This document shows, piece by piece, positions 14,060 through 23,366 of a stretch of DNA of 64,000 nucleotides. The stretch spans positions 1-64,000 of the forward strand of contig CAWAWN010000002.1 in the NCBI GenBank assembly GCA_963785815.1, written 5' to 3'. Position 1 is the first letter of the stretch. Each line of letters begins with the position of its first letter. Below the pieces are notes generated by a model. The model had not been told where the DNA came from, made no database searches, and worked only from the letters and a program-made list of their open reading frames with translations. A program made the translations under genes and the position numbers. Source of the DNA: UBA4742 sp963785815 (GTDB taxonomy: Bacteria; Actinomycetota; Acidimicrobiia; Acidimicrobiales; Acidimicrobilacustridaceae).

Positions 14060-14681
14060 GGGCACCTCCTCCGTCGAGCTCGCCGGCCACGTCGAGGCCA
14101 CCGAGCTCGAGGCCCGGCTCCAGGAACAGCTCGTGACGCAACCGACGCCGAGCCCGGTGCAGGCGGACCTTGGCCGCCGACACCGAGATGCCCAGCTCGG
14201 CGGCGATGGCGTCGTGGGGCAGGTCGTAGACGTCGCGCAGCACCACCACCGCCCGCAGGCGCGGCGGTAGCTCGGACAGGGCCGACTCGAGCCGTTCGCG
14301 CAGCACGACGTTGTCGACGGCCAGTTCGGGCCCCGACGGGCCGTGGCCATTGGCATCCGCCAGCTCGTCGTCGAGCTCGTCGTGGCGGTGCCGGGCCCGG
14401 CGCCCCACCTCGGTGGAGGCGCAGTTCGCGGTGATGCGGTACAGCCAGGTCGAGAACTGGGCATCGCCCCGAAAGCGCCGAAGGCCCCGATAGGCCCGCA
14501 GGTACGACTCCTGGACCACGTCTCTGGCGTCCTCCTCGTCACCGGTGAGGCGCAACGCCAGCGTGTAGGTCTCGAGGTAGGTGTGGCGGACCAGGGCATC
14601 GAACGCGTCCCGGTCGCCACCGCGGGCCGCGGTGACCAGGCTGACGACCTCGTCGGGTGTCAAGGAGTTGGACCCGGCCAT
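14049..14681 (-). CDS. ECF RNA polymerase sigma factor
   Basis: A 210-residue sigma-70-family factor of the ECF type. Region 2 (about residues 25-95) has DEEDARDVVQESYLRAYRGL and RFRGDAQFSTWLYRITAN; region 4 (about 135-190) has ELPPRLRAVVVLRDVYDLPH and a helix-turn-helix ending in VSAAKVRLHRARRRL. A Gly/Leu/Glu-rich tail follows. It is co-transcribed and translationally coupled with the anti-sigma gene. The pair sits between rpmG and tRNA-Trp, an insertion into an otherwise conserved translation gene neighbourhood. The ATG at 14681 is seven bases behind a TAACCT -10, so the transcript may be leaderless. Confidence 0.92.
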   Translation of the reverse strand: MAGSNSLTPDEVVSLVTAARGGDRDAFDALVRHTYLETYTLALRLTGDEEDARDVVQESYLRAYRGLRRFRGDAQFSTWLYRITANCASTEVGRRARHRHDELDDELADANGHGPSGPELAVDNVVLRERLESALSELPPRLRAVVVLRDVYDLPHDAIAAELGISVSAAKVRLHRARRRLRHELFLEPGLELGGLDVAGELDGGGARAV

Positions 14682-14688
14682 GAGCCGA

Positions 14689-14694
14689 AGGTTA
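14689..14694 (-). promoter_or_regulatory. Leaderless-type -10 for the ECF sigma gene
   Basis: TAACCT on the minus strand ends seven bases before the ATG. This spacing places transcription initiation at or next to the start codon, as with several other genes in the window. Confidence 0.4.
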
Positions 14695-14703
14695 CGCGCG
14701 TCC

Positions 14704-14808
14704 GCTCAGCGGGTCTCCGCCCATCGGGAGACCGCTCAGCGGGTCTCCGCCCATCGGGAGACCGCTCAGCGGGTCTCCGCCCATCGGGAGACCGCTCAGC
14801 GGGTCTCC
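14704..14808. repeat. 30-bp tandem repeat, 3.5 copies, at the 3' end of rpmG
   Basis: Perfect 30-bp units begin at 14704, 14734 and 14764; a half unit (14794-14808) contains the rpmG stop codon and its last codons. Each unit holds GGTCTCC with GGAGACC, a 7-bp stem with an 8-base loop. The array looks like repeated duplication of the gene end plus its terminator hairpin. Confidence 0.95.
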
Positions 14809-14960
14809 TTGTGCAGGGTGTGCACCCGGTCCCACTTGCAGTACTTCTTGATCTCGATGCGCTCGCGGTCGTTCACCTTGTTCTTGGTGGTGATGTAGTT
14901 GCGGCGCTTGCAGGTCTGGCACTCGAGGGTGACGGCGACCCGCTTCTCGTTCTTGGCCAT
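14796..14960 (-). CDS. rpmG: 50S ribosomal protein L33
   Basis: A 54-residue L33 (MAKNEKRVAVTLECQTCKRR), ending HTLHKETR. The ATG at 14960 follows GGAAGT. The first zinc knuckle, CQTC, is present, but the second pair of cysteines usual in zinc-type L33 is incomplete: the sequence reads KKYCKWDRVH, so only three of four ligands remain. It lies just downstream of tuf and is probably co-transcribed with it. The 3' end forms part of a 30-bp tandem repeat. Confidence 0.93.
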   Translation of the reverse strand: MAKNEKRVAVTLECQTCKRRNYITTKNKVNDRERIEIKKYCKWDRVHTLHKETR

Positions 14961-14987
14961 CGGACTTCCTTCTGCTTGATGGTCGTG

Positions 14988-16178
14988 TTACTTGATGATC
15001 TTGGTGACGCGGCCGGCGCCCACGGTGCGGCCACCCTCGCGGATGGCGAACCGGAGGCCTTCTTCCATGGCGATCGGGTGGATCAACTCGACGGTCATGG
15101 TCGTGTTGTCCCCCGGCATGCACATCTCGGTGCCCTCCGGCAGGGTCACATGCCCGGTCACATCAGTGGTCCGGAAATAGAACTGCGGACGATAGTTCGA
15201 GAAGAACGGCTTGTGCCGGCCCCCCTCGTCCTTGGTCAACACATACACCTGACCCTCGAAAGTGGTGTGAGGCGTGATCGAACCCGGCGCCGCCAACACC
15301 TGCCCCCGCTCCACCTCCTCCTTCTTCGTGCCCCGCAACAACGCACCGATGTTGTCCCCCGCCCGACCCTCATCGAGGATCTTGCGGAACATCTCCACCC
15401 CCGTACACGTCGTCTTCGCCGTCGGACGGATCCCCACGATCTCGATCTCATCGCCGGTGTGGACCACACCCTGTTCCACCCGGCCCGTCACCACCGTCCC
15501 CCGACCCGTGATCGTGAACACATCCTCGATCGGCATCAAGAACGGCTTGTCCGTATCCCGCTCCGGCTGAGGGATGTAGGTATCCACCGCCGTCATCAAC
15601 TCCAAGATCTGATCACACGCCACCGGATCGCCCTCCAGCGCCTTCAACGCCGACACCTTCACCACCGGCACATCATCACCCGGGAACTCGTACTCCGACA
15701 GCAACTCCCGCACCTCGAGCTCCACCAGATCCAACAGCTCCTCGTCATCGACCATGTCCACCTTGTTCAACGCCACCACGATCGCCGGCACCCCGACCTG
15801 GCGAGCCAACAACACATGCTCACGCGTCTGAGGCATCGGCCCATCCGCCGCCGACACCACCAAAATAGCGCCATCCACCTGCGCCGCACCCGTGATCATG
15901 TTCTTGATGTAATCCGCATGCCCCGGCATATCCACATGCGCGTAATGCCGATCCGGCGTCTCATACTCCACATGCGAAATATTGATCGTGATCCCCCGCT
16001 CACGCTCCTCCGGAGCCTTATCAATATTCGCGAACTCCGTGAACGAGTTGTTCGACGGATCCTGCTCCGACAACACCTTCGTGATCGCCGCCGTCAACGT
16101 CGTCTTCCCATGATCAATATGACCCATCGTCCCCACATTCGCATGAGGCTTGTTCCGCTCGAACTTCTCTCTGGCCAT
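14988..16178 (-). CDS. tuf: Translation elongation factor Tu
   Basis: EF-Tu carries aminoacyl-tRNA to the ribosome. It has 396 residues, a normal length, with G1 GHIDHGKT, G3 DMPGHADY (usually DCPGHADY), G4 NKVD and the conserved ending GRTVGAGRVTKIIK. Its neighbours are tRNA-Met and tRNA-Thr upstream and rpmG downstream, like the tufB position of other bacteria. Codon use is odd. Most of the gene uses GAT, CAT, AAT, ACG, GCG and TTG, unlike neighbouring genes (GAC, CAC, ACC, GCC, CTG), while roughly the last 50 codons return to the local style. This suggests that the bulk of the gene was acquired or converted from another lineage. Confidence 0.98.
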   Translation of the reverse strand: MAREKFERNKPHANVGTMGHIDHGKTTLTAAITKVLSEQDPSNNSFTEFANIDKAPEERERGITINISHVEYETPDRHYAHVDMPGHADYIKNMITGAAQVDGAILVVSAADGPMPQTREHVLLARQVGVPAIVVALNKVDMVDDEELLDLVELEVRELLSEYEFPGDDVPVVKVSALKALEGDPVACDQILELMTAVDTYIPQPERDTDKPFLMPIEDVFTITGRGTVVTGRVEQGVVHTGDEIEIVGIRPTAKTTCTGVEMFRKILDEGRAGDNIGALLRGTKKEEVERGQVLAAPGSITPHTTFEGQVYVLTKDEGGRHKPFFSNYRPQFYFRTTDVTGHVTLPEGTEMCMPGDNTTMTVELIHPIAMEEGLRFAIREGGRTVGAGRVTKIIK

Positions 16179-16251
16179 GATCGGGTCCTTCCGTGATCCG
16201 GGTGGAGCGTGGGGCTGCTGGTGGGTCGGGATGCCCGGTGAGCGGGCAAGA

Positions 16252-16328
16252 TGGTGGCGGCGGTCGGACTCGAACCGACGACAACTCGATTATGAGCCGA
16301 GTGCTCTAACCGACTGAGCTACGCCGCC
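16252..16328 (-). tRNA. tRNA-Met (CAT), elongator type
   Basis: Acceptor GGCGGCG pairs with CGCCGCC; the anticodon loop CTCATAA gives CAT. The 3' CCA is encoded (16252-16254). The sequence resembles actinobacterial elongator tRNA-Met rather than initiator; an Ile tRNA with a modified CAT anticodon is a less likely alternative. Confidence 0.93.
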
Positions 16329-16379
16329 AGGACTCGACCGCCACCCACCTCGGGTGGGACGGCGGTCTCGCTGCGCGTG

Positions 16380-16452
16380 AGCCCCCTGACAGAATCGAAC
16401 TGTCGACCTTTTCCTTACCATGGAAACGCTCTGCCGACTGAGCTAAGGGGGC
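16380..16452 (-). tRNA. tRNA-Thr (GGT)
   Basis: Acceptor GCCCCCT pairs with AGGGGGC; the anticodon loop ATGGTAA between TTTCC and GGAAA gives GGT. The 3' CCA is not encoded. It is the first gene of the tRNA-Thr, tRNA-Met, tuf, rpmG series. Confidence 0.96.
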
Positions 16453-16485
16453 ATCCCGCTGTCACCCTGCGACAACGGACCGTCC

Positions 16486-16515
16486 ATCATGCCACGCCGG
16501 CCCAGCCGCTCCCAA
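16486..16515 (-). promoter_or_regulatory. Candidate promoter of tRNA-Thr/tRNA-Met/tuf
   Basis: On the minus strand TTGGGA (16510-16515) and CATGAT (16486-16491) are 18 bases apart, and a TG precedes the -10 by one base (extended type). It is about 35 bp upstream of the mature tRNA-Thr. Confidence 0.35.
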
Positions 16516-16535
16516 CTCGCTTCGGGACGAGCCCC

Positions 16536-16850
16536 AGAAGGCGCAGGCCGCCAGGCCGGAGCCGCCGGGTGGATGACACCCAGATGCCGAAGGCGCCCAC
16601 AGGGAGGCTTGCCGACCGGAGGGCCAAGAGAGTCGGCCCGAGAAGGCGCAGGCCGCCAGGCCGGAGCCGCCGGGTGGATGACACCCAGATGCCGAAGGCG
16701 CCCACAGGGAGGCTTGCCGACCGGAGGGCCAAGAGAGTCGGCCCGAGAAGGCGCAGGCCGCCAGGCCGGAGCCGCCGGGTGGATGACACCCAGATGCCGA
16801 AGGCGCCCACAGGGAGGCTTGCCGACCGGAGGGCCAAGAGAGTCGGTCCA
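16536..16850. repeat. Tandem repeat, three copies of 105 bp, family shared with 7765-8021
   Basis: Perfect or near-perfect 105-bp direct copies start at 16536, 16641 and 16746. The core reads as the reverse complement of the 89-bp repeats between rplL and rpoB, with differences in the middle (GGGTG-TCATC-CACCC hairpin here) and a different connector. The 460-bp spacer between tRNA-Thr and the next gene (16453-16913) consists of this array, the candidate tRNA promoter on one side and about 60 bp before the next gene; I see no coding sequence in it. Confidence 0.92.
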
Positions 16851-16913
16851 GAAGGCCCACGAACGTAGGCCTTTCGGCTCAAGTCCGGGCCCGGGAACGC
16901 CGATCCTCCGAGG

Positions 16914-18248
16914 GTGCACTTCGAACGACTGGTGATCGAGGCGGGCAAGCGAACGTACTCCCTGGACCTCCACCGGCGGATGACCGTGATCGCGGGCGTG
17001 GGCCCGCTGGAACGCGAGGGGCTGATCACCGAGCTGATCGGTGGGCTCGGCGCCGGGCGATCCGGCGTGCACCTCGAGATCGTGTCGGATGCCGGGGCCC
17101 GCTACGCCATCTTCCGCCCCGAGGGCGGACGCCACCGGGTGGTCGACATCGACCGGTCGACGGACGTGACCGAGTCCTTCACCACTTCGGAAGGCCTCGA
17201 CGTGCTGCGCCGAGCCGGCATCGACCCGGCCCACGCCCGTGGCCAGCTGTGCCTGGAGCCGAGCGACCTGGCCACCCGGTCCCAGCTCGACCGGCACCTG
17301 GCCACCCTGGCCCGGATCGACCAGTCCCGGCTGTGGGACGTGGCCGAGAAGGTCCGCGACCGTGAGCAACACCTGGCCGAGACGGCGCAGGCGGCTGGCT
17401 CCGACGCCGAGGACGCTCGGGCCTACGCCGGCATCGAGCAGCGCCACCAGGAGTTCGAGCAGGCCCAGGCCGACAACGAGCGGGTCCGCTACCTGTCCTT
17501 CATCGGGGGCGCGGGCGGCGCCATCCTCGGCATCGGGATGGCCGCCATCTACGGACCGCTCCTGGCCGTCCCGTTCCTCATGCTGGCCATCGCGGCCACG
17601 GTGGTGTCGATCACCTTCTGGCAGCGCCTCGAGCAGGCCCGCCGGCGGGAGGAGGCGGCGCTGGCCTCGGTCGGGGTCACGTCGTACCTGACCTTCCAGA
17701 TCCACCGGGTCAACGGGCTGCTGGGCAACGACCAGGCCCGGCGGCTGATGATGCGGGCCGCCGAGGAGCACCGGGCCGCGCTGGCCGAGTGGCGGGTCCT
17801 GGTGGGTGACATCCCGGTGGCCTGGGCGGTGGAGCACCGCCGACAGGTCCGCCAGCTGGCCCGCGAGCGCGAGGCGGGGACCGCAGGCGGCCAGCACCCC
17901 GACGGGAGCGCGGCCCGCGGCTCGGAGGACAACCGGACCGAGCTGGCCCACACCCTGCTCCAACGCCTGGCTCGCCTCAAGACCCTGGGCGCCGGTGGCG
18001 AGAGCTTCCCGCTGCTGGTGGATGACGCCCTGGCCGAGGTCGACTCGGCCATCAAGCCCGAGCTGCTCGAGCTGATGACCAAGGCCTCGATGAACCAGCA
18101 GGTCATCTACCTCACCGAGGACCCCGACGTCGCCGCCTGGGCCCGGGTGGAGGCCCTGACCGGACAGCTGTCGATCGTGGAGCCGGTGGCCGACAAGCCG
18201 CCCACCGACCGGGCCCACCGCCGCATCCGCCCCAACATCGCAGTGTGA
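16914..18248 (+). CDS. Membrane-anchored SMC/YhaN-like ATPase with degenerate Walker A
   Basis: A 444-residue protein with the layout of a small SMC/RecF-class ATPase. The N-terminal half-head (1-60) has a Walker A position reading AGVGPLEREG, without GK[ST]. A coiled-coil-like region (about 120-190) leads into two adjacent membrane spans (about 194-213 and 215-236); a second helical region (240-320) leads to the C-terminal half-head with GAGGE (359-363), Walker B FPLLVDD (365-371), D-loop ALAEVD and VIYLTEDPD where an H-loop would be. The membrane hairpin replaces the hinge. Start is GTG at 16914. The C-terminal head resembles YhaN-type proteins, but loss of the Walker A lysine makes ATP hydrolysis doubtful. 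Function is unknown. Confidence 0.75.
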   Translation: MHFERLVIEAGKRTYSLDLHRRMTVIAGVGPLEREGLITELIGGLGAGRSGVHLEIVSDAGARYAIFRPEGGRHRVVDIDRSTDVTESFTTSEGLDVLRRAGIDPAHARGQLCLEPSDLATRSQLDRHLATLARIDQSRLWDVAEKVRDREQHLAETAQAAGSDAEDARAYAGIEQRHQEFEQAQADNERVRYLSFIGGAGGAILGIGMAAIYGPLLAVPFLMLAIAATVVSITFWQRLEQARRREEAALASVGVTSYLTFQIHRVNGLLGNDQARRLMMRAAEEHRAALAEWRVLVGDIPVAWAVEHRRQVRQLAREREAGTAGGQHPDGSAARGSEDNRTELAHTLLQRLARLKTLGAGGESFPLLVDDALAEVDSAIKPELLELMTKASMNQQVIYLTEDPDVAAWARVEALTGQLSIVEPVADKPPTDRAHRRIRPNIAV

Positions 18249-18261
18249 GGTGTCCGGCGGA

Positions 18262-18267
18262 TAGCTT
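18262..18267 (+). promoter_or_regulatory. Leaderless-type -10 for the GNAT gene
   Basis: TAGCTT ends six bases before the GTG at 18274. Confidence 0.35.
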
Positions 18268-18273
18268 CGCCGG

Positions 18274-18759
18274 GTGGAGATCCGACTGGCCCAGGTGGGC
18301 GACGCCGAGGCGATCCGCCAGATCTACAACCGCGAGGTGTCGACCTCGACGGTGACCTTCGACCTCGTCCCCCGCACGCTGGCCGACCAGCAGCAGTGGT
18401 TGGAGGCGCGCTCGGGGGCCCACGCCGTGATCGTGGCCGTCGACGGCGACGAGGTGGTCGGGTTCGCCTCCCTATCGCCCTTCCGGGACCGACCGGCGTA
18501 CAACTCGACGGTCGAGAGCTCGGTGTACGTGCGCCACGACCAGCGCGGCACCGGGGTCGGGCGCACGCTCATGACCGAGCTCATGTCCCTGGCCGCCCAG
18601 CACGGCTTCCACACCGTGATCGCCCGCATCGTCGGGGGCCACGACGCCTCCATCGAGCTGCACCGCCGCCTCGGGTTCGAGGAGGTCGGGCTGGAGCGAG
18701 AGGTCGGCCGCAAGTTCGGCAAGTGGCTCGACGTCACGGTGATGCAGCGCCTGCTCTAG
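18274..18759 (+). CDS. GNAT family N-acetyltransferase, phosphinothricin/L-amino-acid acetyltransferase type
   Basis: A 161-residue acetyltransferase. The acetyl-CoA motif is QRGTGVGRTLM (about residues 89-99), and the ending with LHRRLGFEEVG and GKWLDVTVMQ is characteristic of the PAT/MnaT subgroup, which acetylates amino-acid-like amines such as methionine sulfone or phosphinothricin. The actual substrate cannot be deduced. The GTG at 18274 lies six bases after a TAGCTT -10 and 25 bp after the upstream gene. It converges on tRNA-Tyr. Confidence 0.88.
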   Translation: MEIRLAQVGDAEAIRQIYNREVSTSTVTFDLVPRTLADQQQWLEARSGAHAVIVAVDGDEVVGFASLSPFRDRPAYNSTVESSVYVRHDQRGTGVGRTLMTELMSLAAQHGFHTVIARIVGGHDASIELHRRLGFEEVGLEREVGRKFGKWLDVTVMQRLL

Positions 18760-18764
18760 CGACT

Positions 18765-18849
18765 TGGTGGGCCGGGGTGGATTTGAACCACCGTAGGCAA
18801 TGCCGACGGGTTTACAGCCCGTTCCCTTTGGCCACTCGGGCACCGACCC
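18765..18849 (-). tRNA. tRNA-Tyr (GTA)
   Basis: A class II tRNA with a long variable arm. Acceptor GGGTCGG pairs with CCGGCCC (one G-U), and anticodon loop CTGTAAA between ACGGG and CCCGT gives GTA. The 3' CCA is encoded (18765-18767). It is a lone gene between two plus-strand genes, six bases from the GNAT stop. Confidence 0.96.
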
Positions 18850-18935
18850 AGGAACTTGTCACGTTATCGGCTCGGCCCACTCGGCTCGAAACGGGAACCG
18901 TCCCGGACTCTGACGCCAGCACTAACCTGCGCGGC

Positions 18936-19424
18936 ATGCCCACCTTCGACGTCGTCTCCGAGATCGACCAGCAGGAGATCCGCAACGCGGTCGACCAGGC
19001 CGCCCGCGAGCTCGCCACCCGCTACGACTTCAAGGGGACCGGGTCCGACGTCGAGCTGGGCGACGGATCCATCGAGCTCAAGTCGGTGAGCGAAGACCGT
19101 CTCAACGCCGTGCGCCAGGTGCTCGAGGAGAAGCTGGTGCGGCGCAAGGTCTCGCTCAAGGCCGTGAGCTACGGCAAGGTCGAGGACGCGGCCGGCGGCA
19201 CGGTCCGCCAGACGGCCACCCTCAACGCCGGCATCTCCAGCGACAACGCCCGCAAGCTCAACGTGTACATCAAGGGGCTGGGTCTCAAGGGCATCCAGTC
19301 CCAGACCCAGGGCGACCAGCTGCGCGTCAGCGGCAAGAAGCGGGACGACCTGCAGTCGGTGATCGCCGCCCTCAAGGAGCACGACTTCGGCATCCCCCTG
19401 CAGTTCAGCAACTTCCGCGACTGA
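18936..19424 (+). CDS. YajQ family nucleotide-binding protein
   Basis: A 162-residue protein beginning MPTFDVVSEIDQQEIRNAV and containing YDFKGT and the closing PLQFSNFRD, all typical of the YajQ/UPF0234 family. Members have two ferredoxin-like domains and bind nucleotides; some bind cyclic di-GMP and modulate transcription factors, but this is not shown here. The ATG at 18936 is chosen because all family proteins start there; a TAACCT -10 ends seven bases earlier, suggesting a leaderless mRNA. Longer in-frame starts upstream run through tRNA-Tyr. Confidence 0.93.
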   Translation: MPTFDVVSEIDQQEIRNAVDQAARELATRYDFKGTGSDVELGDGSIELKSVSEDRLNAVRQVLEEKLVRRKVSLKAVSYGKVEDAAGGTVRQTATLNAGISSDNARKLNVYIKGLGLKGIQSQTQGDQLRVSGKKRDDLQSVIAALKEHDFGIPLQFSNFRD

Positions 19425-19435
19425 CCCGGCCCGCG

Positions 19436-19924
19436 TTACTCGTAGTAGCCGGAGTGGATGTACACGCAGGGCACGCCCTCGGCGTGGAACATGTCGTAGT
19501 TGCGCCGGTCGTCCTCGAAGGCCAGGCGCAGGTCGAAGCCGAAGGTGCGCAGCTCGTACACGGTTCGTCGCTTGAACTCCCGCGACGCCCCGTAGTCGCC
19601 GTAGTCGCGCATGATCAGCAGGTCCCAGCGCAGCTGGTACCGCTCGAGCCAGCCCAGCGTCTGGCGCTGGACCCGGATGGGCCGTGCCGTCAGCAGCACG
19701 ATCTGGTGGTCCGGGCCGATCACCTCCAGCAAGCGGGCCACCTCGTCGATGAGCGGGTCGTCCCCGCACGCCTCGAAGAAGGCCTCCCAGTCGCGGAAGG
19801 GGCGCTCCAGGTAGTGCTGGCGACCGACGGCGTCCGACAGCACCCCGTCGAGGTCGAACACCACTGCGGTGCCCGGCGACACGGGTCCGTCGTGCCAGTA
19901 CCAGTTGTCGGGGTCGTAGGACAT
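19436..19924 (-). CDS. HAD-superfamily phosphatase, polynucleotide kinase 3'-phosphatase-like
   Basis: A 162-residue HAD protein. Motif I FDLDGVL (Asp24, Asp26), motif II LLTARP, a Lys in REFKRRT and motif IV FEDDRRN are all present. The stretch LERYQLRWDLLIMRDYGDYG resembles the phosphatase domain of T4-type polynucleotide kinases, so removal of a 3' phosphate from nucleic acid is a reasonable guess; no kinase domain is present. The start ATG at 19924 follows the upstream membrane-protein stop by 13 bases, making it the third gene of the acs operon. It ends 11 bp from the convergent YajQ gene. Confidence 0.8.
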   Translation of the reverse strand: MSYDPDNWYWHDGPVSPGTAVVFDLDGVLSDAVGRQHYLERPFRDWEAFFEACGDDPLIDEVARLLEVIGPDHQIVLLTARPIRVQRQTLGWLERYQLRWDLLIMRDYGDYGASREFKRRTVYELRTFGFDLRLAFEDDRRNYDMFHAEGVPCVYIHSGYYE

Positions 19925-19937
19925 CGGCGGCACGACC

Positions 19938-20624
19938 TCAGGGCTCCCCGACCGTGCCATCCACGGCGTCGTCCCCACCGCCTGCGTCGTCCGCCCCCGG
20001 GTCGGGCTCGCCGGCCAGCCGGCGGACCACCGCGCCGAATGCCCGCCGGGAGACGAAGAGCTGGTCGTCGCCCACCGAGACCTTGAGCCAGCGGGCGTCG
20101 AAGTAGCGATGCACTGCAACGGACAGCGCACCTCGCTGGTACGGCTCCAGCTCGCCGCGCCGCGACGTGAACACCACCAGCTCGTCCGGCAGCTCGGCCA
20201 CCACCCGGGTGGTGTTGGCGAACCGCATCAGCGCGGCGATGGCCGCGGCCATGACCAGCAAGGCGGCCACCAGCAGCAGCGGGCGCTTGGTGGCCGCGGC
20301 CACGCCGACCACGACCACCCCGGGCAGCGCGCCGAGCACCGTCACCGCGTTGGGCGACAGCCCCGAGGTGCCGGAGAAGGCCGAGCGCACGCGCCCTCGA
20401 GGCAAGGCCTCCTGGACGCGGGTCACCAGCCGATCGACCGCGCCCACGTTCAGATCGGGTTCGGCAGCCCGCGCCGACCGGGCGGCCTTGTCCGATCGGG
20501 CCGCCTTGTCAGATCGGGTCGTGCGCGACGCGGACGAGGAGGGGGTCACGCGTCCGGAGTGGCCCTGGGACGTGCCTTTGGATCGGGATCGGGCCGGGGC
20601 GTTGCTCTTGCGCTTGGTCGACAC
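19938..20624 (-). CDS. Two-helix membrane protein with possible PH-like domain, unknown function
   Basis: A 228-residue protein. About 60 basic and polar residues open it, including two copies of RSDKAA. A pair of membrane helices follows (about 92-133, ending LLLVAALLVMAAAIAALMRF). A C-terminal soluble domain (about 140-205) with FTSRRGELEPYQRGAL and DDQLFVSRRAFGAVV resembles bacterial PH-like membrane-associated domains, though I am not certain. An acidic tail ends the protein. It starts six bases after the acs stop, so it is in the acs operon. Confidence 0.75.
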   Translation of the reverse strand: MSTKRKSNAPARSRSKGTSQGHSGRVTPSSSASRTTRSDKAARSDKAARSARAAEPDLNVGAVDRLVTRVQEALPRGRVRSAFSGTSGLSPNAVTVLGALPGVVVVGVAAATKRPLLLVAALLVMAAAIAALMRFANTTRVVAELPDELVVFTSRRGELEPYQRGALSVAVHRYFDARWLKVSVGDDQLFVSRRAFGAVVRRLAGEPDPGADDAGGGDDAVDGTVGEP

Positions 20625-20630
20625 CCCTCG

Positions 20631-22610
<1,980 letters not shown>

Positions 22611-22647
22611 GCCTGTGATCCCCTTGCTCGGCGACGCTACGGGGCCA

Positions 22648-22653
22648 ACCCTA
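22648..22653 (-). promoter_or_regulatory. Candidate -10 of the acs operon
   Basis: TAGGGT on the minus strand, giving a leader of about 30 nt that contains the AGGGG ribosome binding site. No convincing -35 is present. Confidence 0.35.
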
Positions 22654-22682
22654 CTGCCCACCTCGCGGCGAACTGCCGGGCG

Positions 22683-23333
22683 TCACTCCCCCACGGCGGC
22701 CGGATCGCCGATCAACGCCCGCAGGGATTCGATGACCAGATCGAGGCACCGCTCGAACTCCTCGTCCCAGTTCTGGGCCACCAGGCTCTGGCCGAACTTG
22801 GCCGCCCGCTCGTGCTCCGGCGCCACCCAGGCCACGTACGGACCATCGGGATCCCCCGGGGATGGGGCCAGCCGACCCAGGTCGAGGCGCAGGTAGCCGA
22901 GCACGAAGGCGGCCACGTAGACCACGGCGTGCAGCCCCCGCTCGGTGGCGAACCCGGCGTCGACCAGGATCTCGTGGATGGCCTCGACCGGAGCGAAGCC
23001 CTCGGCCGTGGCGATCGGCCGGGTGCCGAACAGGGGGAGCACGCCAGGGTGCTCCAGGCCGGCGCGACGGATCTCGTTGGCCAGTGCCCGCAGCCGGTCG
23101 TCCCACGGCGCGTCGGGACCCGGGATGCGGATCTGGCACATGACCAGCTCGAGCATGCCGTCGAGGACGTCGTCCTTGTTCTCGACGTGGTTGTAGAGGG
23201 ACATGGCCTCGACCCCGAGCGCGGCCCCGAGCTTGCGCATGCTCAACGAATCCAGCCCGTGGCGATCGACCAGGTCGACCGCTTCGGTGATGATCCGGTC
23301 TCGCGACAAAGGAAGACGATCCGCCGAGGACAT
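22683..23333 (-). CDS. TetR family transcriptional regulator
   Basis: A 216-residue regulator. The N-terminal helix-turn-helix (about residues 10-56) reads IITEAVDLVDRHGLDSLSMR then GVEAMSLYNHVENKDDVLDG, closest to the tetracycline-repressor-like subgroup with a TetR_C ligand domain. The ATG at 23333 lies six bases after a TAGGGT -10, suggesting leaderless expression, and a perfect-armed palindrome at 23355-23366 just upstream may be its operator. It lies between acs and the respiratory cluster, both on the same strand. The ligand and target genes are unknown. Confidence 0.93.
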   Translation of the reverse strand: MSSADRLPLSRDRIITEAVDLVDRHGLDSLSMRKLGAALGVEAMSLYNHVENKDDVLDGMLELVMCQIRIPGPDAPWDDRLRALANEIRRAGLEHPGVLPLFGTRPIATAEGFAPVEAIHEILVDAGFATERGLHAVVYVAAFVLGYLRLDLGRLAPSPGDPDGPYVAWVAPEHERAAKFGQSLVAQNWDEEFERCLDLVIESLRALIGDPAAVGE

Positions 23334-23354
23334 GGCGACACCCTAGTAGTGCCG

Positions 23355-23366
23355 CGTCAGGTGACG
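23355..23366. promoter_or_regulatory. Candidate TetR operator palindrome
   Basis: CGTCA-GG-TGACG has perfect 5-bp arms and lies 22 bp before the tetR start, overlapping the place of its -35. Autoregulation is an inference from position. Confidence 0.4.

Noticed and set aside
14704..14808. CRISPR-like 30-bp repeats
   Set aside because: Units are immediately adjacent with no spacers; it is a simple tandem repeat with a hairpin.
16252..16328. Initiator tRNA or Ile-CAT tRNA
   Set aside because: The acceptor starts with a G-C pair and overall sequence resembles elongator tRNA-Met; the Ile possibility is kept only as a minor alternative.
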